NCBI GenBank assembly: GCA_036939975.1
Contig: JALLPB010001043.1
Span: 1-11,525, forward strand
Reading direction: 5' to 3'
Source: Cyclostephanos tholiformis
Taxonomy: Eukaryota; Bacillariophyta; Thalassiosirophyceae; Thalassiosirales; Thalassiosiraceae
DNA: 11,525 bases
The position numbers and the translations under genes are program-made. The notes beneath the pieces are model-generated. The model was not told the DNA's origin and ran no database searches. It worked only from the letters and a program-made list of their open reading frames with translations. Positions 7,051 to 11,525 of this stretch are shown here, one piece after another. How positions within the stretch are numbered: the first letter of the stretch is position 1; each line of letters opens with the position of its first letter.

Positions 7051-7481
7051 TGTGAGCTTTAGATATACAATTATCTAAAGCTAAAGAGAAGCGTTGTTTA
7101 CATCATCGCAGACAAATCGATATGGACCGTCCATTCTTGATGGACAGACAGCGAGCAAGGATAGTTCGGGGTCAGGGGCCTGTAGCCGTAGTACACCTCC
7201 TACCAATCTGGTAGTAAGGTGTAAAGGGGACAGGAGATGCGAGGTCATCCTCAAGCCGTCGATGATCCGCCAATATAGTCGATAGCGTCTTGGAAAAGAC
7301 ATGTGTTGAGCTTCTTCCGACGCGGTCTGGCCTGCACTCGGCGGGCAGTTTCTAGTGAGATAAAACGAGAAACAAGACAGTTGAGTTGCACTTTCACAGA
7401 GGAATTGAATGCGTCTGTTCTCGGTGCAAATGCAACTTCCCACCGAGCAGAGGCAGACGTGAAAACTCAGCATCTGTCACA
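7051..7481 (-). repeat. 5' LTR (431 nt)
   Basis: The outer end is fixed by identity with 1-55. The inner end is set by the inverted terminal repeat: in element sense the LTR starts TGTGA and ends TCACA, giving the canonical TG...CA. It should carry the element's promoter. A weak TATA-like CTATATTGG lies at about 7270-7278. No AATAAA-type poly(A) signal was seen. The neighbouring 5 bp, ATCAT at 7482-7486, are the candidate target-site duplication, but the partner copy is off-window. Confidence 0.9.
7055..7082. repeat. 11-bp perfect inverted repeat at the inner end of the 5' LTR
   Basis: AGCTTTAGATA (7055-7065) and TATCTAAAGCT (7072-7082) are exact reverse complements around a 6-nt loop. In element RNA this hairpin would sit in U5, next to the LTR end and the expected primer-binding region. 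It could serve RNA folding, primer placement or 3' end formation. Confidence 0.75.
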
Positions 7482-7784
7482 ATCATCAAGTGGAGACTTC
7501 TGTGGACAATGGTGATGGCGAGGTCGGCCAAACAGGGGTCATGTAGATTTCCATTGCCCGTGATGATATTATCATCGGTGCACTGGTCATCGATATTATC
7601 CTTGGGAAGTTGTTGGTTGTGTTTTCCTTCGTCCACGTAGGAATATGTAGGAAAAGTACTGGAAAATTGGCGATGATATCTAGGGAGGTGACGATGAGCA
7701 TCATCATCGACATCCAAGTCATCGGCTCGGAAGCCAATCGGCCGGATTCACCATTCACCATTCAACCATGTCCTCCGGGAGAGG

Positions 7785-7804
7785 ACATCATGAACTCATG
7801 ATGT
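7785..7804. repeat. 9-bp inverted repeat with 2-nt centre
   Basis: ACATCATGA and TCATGATGT are perfect reverse complements separated by AC. Directly to the left, TCCTC (7771-7775) and GAGGA (7781-7785) form a second small foldback. Function unknown; possibly chance. Confidence 0.6.
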
Positions 7805-8231
7805 GTGGCAGCGGCGGTGCCAAAGAAGGCGGGAAAGGAGCAGGAGGAGACGATTTCTCAACAATGCGAATTGTCGCATCAATCGACCACAAAAAACATC
7901 ATCATCATATGGCCGCCACAGGTCCCCACCCCCATCAATAATGCATACAACAATCGACTAATATACAATGCGATGGATATTTGCCGTTAAAACTAGAGAA
8001 AAATATAATTATTACTATGTTATGACCTATTTTGTAACGACGCATTGACGAATTGTTGCGCCGGATCCTTATGGGCCGCGATGGATGTACCGCCAATGCA
8101 GAGCACCAACGGCACCAACGACCACACCTATATGTCAAATATGTCCCCCCTAACAATACCTCCACTTGGAGATTGCCGTTTTGGCCATTGGCCATCTCCA
8201 TCCATCAAATAATTCATTTTAGGAAGTTATT

Positions 8232-8437
8232 ATTTGGTAATTCGATTTTTTGCCTAAACATGGCCTTGTAGTAAGGTATCTAAACCTAGCAATGGTGCCT
8301 GAGGATGGGGATTTTTAGTAGGTAACACAGTAGGACTATTTCTTGGGGTTCTAAACCCCGTTTGTAAGCCTTGGAGAAGTTTGATAAGGCCTTGTAACCA
8401 AAAATGGTAACTTGCGTTACCATTTGGTAATTTTGCC
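8232..8437. repeat. Mosaic of short direct repeats with two internal hairpins
   Basis: ATTTGGTAATT followed by a T-rich stretch and TTTTGCC occurs at 8232-8253 and again at 8422-8437. GGCCTTGTA occurs at 8262-8270 and 8388-8396. Between and within the copies lie GGGGTT-CTA-AACCCC (8345-8359) and a 10-bp inverted repeat with a 4-nt loop, AAATGGTAAC and GTTACCATTT (8402-8425). The GGTAA/TTACC motif recurs throughout. It may be the remnant of a small non-coding repeat element. No protein is seen. Confidence 0.6.
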
Positions 8438-8861
8438 CTATTGAATATCCAGATTCATGACTTCACAAAGACATAACAAAAACAAAGCAAGGGGAATTTT
8501 TCTCATTGATTCCAAAATTGCCCAAAGGACTCCCTAACGGTCACACCGCCAAGCCTGCACCTGGGCAACAGAGAGCGAGGTGTCTGTTTTTTTTGGAACT
8601 CCTGTAGCCTCTCTATCTTCTCTCTACACACAATAATAATAATACTAAGGTTAATTATCTCCCTGCCCTCCATCCCTCCAACGCCAACGAGGACGAGCTC
8701 CCTCTTGTTTATGCCGCTCGGAATTTCAATTTAAAACTTACATTTCCTAGGAGAATTTTAATCTGGGCCTCTCCATTCATCCAGTAGAAACGTGTTCCTG
8801 GCGCAAGAGCTAAGAAGTTGGCCGATAGCTGTGAAGGGATCGAGTCCAAAAGTGGAGTACA

Positions 8862-9475
<614 letters not shown>

Positions 9476-10234
9476 TGGATCGGATTATTCACGCTTACTA
9501 GAATTGAGGTGACGGGCCTTCTCCTGTGTAGGAAGCCTCACAGGCGCGTTGAACAATTCACTCGTGAATGTTTCTAGTGAAGTCGGATTCAGCGGATTAG
9601 ACGAAATGGGCTGGGATCATGAATGTCACCAGCGTGGGTGATTTTGCTGAACGTAAGCATAATTTCGTAACCGTTTATCCATATGTTATCTTGGGAAATC
9701 CCTTGCGCTTAAAAAAAGCGCCATCGTATTCCATTTGGACTGTTAAATGATACGTACTCGCCCACCCTTTCTTGTCATCGACCGAGATCTACAAAAAATT
9801 CAAGGTGATTAATCGTTCGATGACACGGCGCTGACTAATATCAACGGCGGCATGTGACATTTTATAAACGCACTATCAACAATGGATGGCTGCAGCGAGG
9901 TTGGAAATCACGAATACATAGCAAGCCGTACATTCTTGTGATGATGATGAGACACCTCACAAGTCTGTACTGCGAATTCGCTGCAAGTTGAGAATGCCTC
10001 AACTTGATTATAGTGAAGTTACTCGAGGACTACACAGATTCAACTAATCATATGTTTGCAGAGCGGTTTCAATTGCATTCCGCGACGATGCCATACTCCA
10101 TTGATTTGCACTATCAGTGGACATTAAAGCTCCATCACTTTAAAATGATTAAAAATCACACCGATATCTTACTGTGCAATTATACCGCATAAATCTTATA
10201 AGCACCGTTCCCATCTCCCGCCGTTGTCAGTCGC
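9476..10234. other. Convergent intergenic region between LC8 and complex I gene
   Basis: No coding gene, tRNA or recognisable snRNA was seen in this 759-nt interval. It must hold the 3' UTRs and poly(A) sites of both convergent genes. No consensus AATAAA is obvious after the LC8 stop. The longest open frame (about 62 codons from 10004) has no recognisable similarity. Two inverted repeats stand out: the hairpin at 9984-10006, and CTTGTGA/TCACAAG at 9935-9941 and 9957-9963. Confidence 0.6.
9984..10006. repeat. Perfect 9-bp hairpin in the convergent 3' region
   Basis: CAAGTTGAG (9984-9992) and CTCAACTTG (9998-10006) are exact reverse complements around AATGC. It lies between two converging genes and could form in either read-through transcript, for example as a 3'-end or termination structure. 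Function is inferred from position only. Confidence 0.65.
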
Positions 10235-11215
10235 TCAATAGGACATGTGCTCCTTCACACTTGCCGGATCAACCTTCCCATCCTTAAACCTCTCCGCGTC
10301 TACCTTGGGGGGCAGGACCTCCCACAGGGTCGTCTTCCCCAACGGTCCCTCGCAACTGACCTGTCCGTTCATCGGCAGGCTTCCCCACTTTCCCATCGGG
10401 GGCGGCTTCCCCTCCTTGCAGGCTTCGAGGAGTTCGATCACGGTCTTGGGGGTTAGGCATTCGTAATAATCGTCGTTAAGCTGTACCATGGGCGCATTAG
10501 CGCACGCCCCCAGGCACTCCACCTCCAGTAGCGTGAACATCCCATCCTTCGTGGTACCGCCGTTCTTGATCCCGAGGTGCTTTTCTATCGTCTTCTTGAT
10601 ATTCTCGCTACCGCAGATCATGCAAGGCGTCGTGCCACACAACTGTATGAAGTATTTGCCCACCTTCGTTCGATTGAACATGGTGTAAAACGACGCCACC
10701 TCGTAAACGCGGGAGGGGGCGGCCTCGACGATGCTCGCCACCTTGTCCATGGCGGCAACGGGGAGCCAACCTCCGTGCTGACGCTGGGCGAGGTCGAGGA
10801 GGGGTATGATGCCGGACTGCTTGTAATTGGCCGGATACTTGGATAGGATCTTATTAACGAGCTTGTAATTCTCCTCGGTGAAGTCGAAGTACGTCTCCTG
10901 GGTGTTGTCGGGCGTGTTGATGTGCTATCGCGGGAGGGGGAGGGGGGGGATATGTCCGAGGTTCCACGCATGGGGAAAGGTTAGAAAATTCCCTGAGCAG
11001 GACAGTGGTTCCCGATACACTTAAAACAAACGAAGAATAATCAACCCCCTCCAACGCAAACCGTTCCGTGCAATAACATTCCACGGAAATTAATTTCACG
11101 CTTCGAATGATAATTCACTTACGAAAGATTGAGAGGTGCCCATGGTACGGGTCTGCACAGCCATGGCCGAAGCCGAGGGTAGACGTCGGGTGAGTAGTCT
11201 GACGGCGGACAGCAT
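10235..11215 (-). CDS. NDUFV2: NADH:ubiquinone oxidoreductase 24-kDa [2Fe-2S] subunit (complex I), two exons, 260 aa
   Basis: This is a subunit of the NADH-oxidising module of mitochondrial complex I. It holds the N1a [2Fe-2S] cluster beside the flavin subunit. Exon 1 is 11123-11215 and exon 2 is 10235-10924 (stop TGA 10235-10237). The intron (10925-11122, 198 nt) has a strong GTAAGT donor and a pyrimidine-rich acceptor ending in TAG. The spliced phase is intact. Cluster ligands are C127 and C132 (CGTTPC) and C168 and C172 (CLGAC). Other family blocks are PLLDLAQRQHGGWLPVAAM and VYEVASFYTMFN. The start at 11215 is chosen because MLSAVRLLTRRLPSASA is a good mitochondrial presequence. An in-frame ATG at 11314 would add 33 basic, UTR-like residues. 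Length is close to the roughly 250 residues of the family. Residues after about 205 are less conserved. Confidence 0.96.
10932..10949 (+). other. G-run tract opposite the NDUFV2 acceptor polypyrimidine tract
   Basis: The plus strand has GGG-A-G5-A-G8 here. On the coding (minus) strand this is the C-rich tract just upstream of the intron acceptor. The plus strand could form a G-quadruplex on the template strand. Most simply it is the splice-site polypyrimidine tract. Confidence 0.5.
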
Positions 11216-11525
11216 GGTCGTGACGAAGAGGTCACCCCGATGTTTTGAGAGGGTATATTTGTGCTTGTGCTCGCGTCTGGAGTTCGTCGTTCGACTTCTT
11301 AGATGGGAGTCCATTTCTTACGAACATTATTGAGGTTGAGGGAACTATAAATGTTACACTATTTTTTGTTACACAGTGAACAATATTACTAGTATGTACA
11401 TAATATGTATGGGGTTTAGGCAAAATATTTTACCCGGCGTGTAAATGGGTATGGTGGCTACAATGGTATGTACCGTTGGATACGCGGAATAAGGAATCAA
11501 AAACGTCAGAATTTCTTGTAATCGG
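11216..11525 (-). promoter_or_regulatory. Upstream region of NDUFV2 (probable promoter and 5' UTR)
   Basis: No gene is seen in these 310 nt apart from an unlikely N-terminal extension of NDUFV2. In gene sense, a TATA-like TTTATAGTT lies at about 11344-11352, some 130 nt before the chosen ATG. The stretch 11340-11430 is AT-rich, with a direct repeat of GTTACAC (11352-11358 and 11369-11375) and a TACTAGTA palindrome. Promoter assignment is by position. Confidence 0.4.

Larger units (their letters stand above)
1..7481 (-). mobile_element. Ty1/copia-type LTR retrotransposon, nearly full length, cut by the left window edge
   Basis: The element is read right to left: 5' LTR (7051-7481), short leader, gag, a second gag ORF, a hydrophobic module, pol, purine tract, then the first 55 nt of the 3' LTR. 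The order protease, integrase, reverse transcriptase, RNase H is diagnostic of Ty1/copia (Pseudoviridae) rather than Ty3/gypsy. The internal region is 56-7050 (6995 nt). The Gag zinc segment and the protease context resemble diatom CoDi-type elements as I remember them. That lineage call is from recollection, not a search. The pol frame carries two in-frame TGA codons and gag is split, so this copy is probably non-autonomous unless the breaks are recoded. The far end of the 3' LTR and the left target-site duplication lie outside the window. Confidence 0.95.
7482..8861. other. Non-coding interval between retrotransposon and LC8 gene
   Basis: I found no convincing gene in these 1380 nt. Short open frames on both strands are low-complexity and unlike known proteins. 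The interval holds a candidate 5-bp target-site duplication at its left end, ATC/CAT-rich simple sequence around 7680-7720, and several hairpins and direct repeats (listed separately). Near 8600-8645 are a pyrimidine-rich stretch and a short AAT run. The last few hundred bases should include the LC8 promoter and 5' UTR, but no clear TATA box was seen. Confidence 0.6.

Noticed and set aside
7081..7473. 130-codon minus-strand frame within the 5' LTR
   Set aside because: LTRs are not expected to code; there are no motifs and the start falls inside LTR control sequence.
7486..7761. Short minus-strand frames right of the LTR
   Set aside because: They are low-complexity, Met/Ile/Ser-rich translations of ATC/CAT simple sequence with no family resemblance.
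9935..9963. C/D-box snoRNA suggested by GTGATGATGATGA inside a CTTGTGA/TCACAAG stem
   Set aside because: No D box in a suitable place before the closing stem, and the repeat is a simple TGA run.
11216..11314. Longer NDUFV2 N-terminus from the ATG at 11314
   Set aside because: The added 33 residues are Arg/Lys/His/Ser-rich and unlike a presequence; the ATG at 11215 gives a good mitochondrial presequence. Not fully excluded.

Overview
The window looks like nuclear DNA of a eukaryotic microalga, most likely a diatom. Three things point there. The retrotransposon Gag carries a C/H-rich segment of the type I associate with diatom (CoDi-like) Ty1/copia elements (Y-x-W-C-x2-H, then GLYMPSPHNHDEW). 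The two host genes have short GT-AG introns of about 100-240 nt. Both host genes are conserved eukaryotic housekeeping proteins. The species cannot be named from this sequence.

Left two thirds (1-7481, minus strand): a Ty1/copia LTR retrotransposon read right to left. The 5' LTR is 7051-7481. Only 55 nt of the 3' LTR lie in the window (1-55), and they match the outer end of the 5' LTR exactly. In order come gag (capsid-like, 5945-7006), a second Gag ORF with the nucleocapsid-like zinc segment (5365-5943), a hydrophobic Met-less 265-aa module (4568-5365), and a protease-integrase-RT-RNase H pol ORF (215-4543). A last RNase H tail (113-214) lies in the same frame after a TGA. A purine tract next to the 3' LTR fits a polypurine primer. 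The element looks recent but the copy looks damaged: gag is split by TAA-C-ATG, and two in-frame TGA codons interrupt the pol frame. A G GGA AAC slippery heptamer sits directly before the TAG of the second Gag ORF, with a possible 10-bp stem just downstream. This is a credible -1 frameshift signal feeding the hydrophobic module and pol.

Middle (7482-8861): non-coding as far as I can see, with several short inverted and direct repeats, leading into a host gene. At 8862-9475 (plus, three exons) lies a complete 90-aa LC8-type dynein light chain.

Right (9476-11525): a 759-nt non-coding interval with a perfect hairpin. Convergent to LC8 is a complete two-exon minus-strand gene (10235-11215) for the mitochondrial complex I 24-kDa [2Fe-2S] subunit (NDUFV2/NuoE) with a presequence. 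The last 310 nt are its probable promoter region. Both host genes end in TGA, so TGA is a normal stop here.

The most interesting parts are the retrotransposon's expression layout (candidate -1 frameshift, plus an unrecognised multi-span hydrophobic module between nucleocapsid and protease) and the pattern of its apparent lesions.
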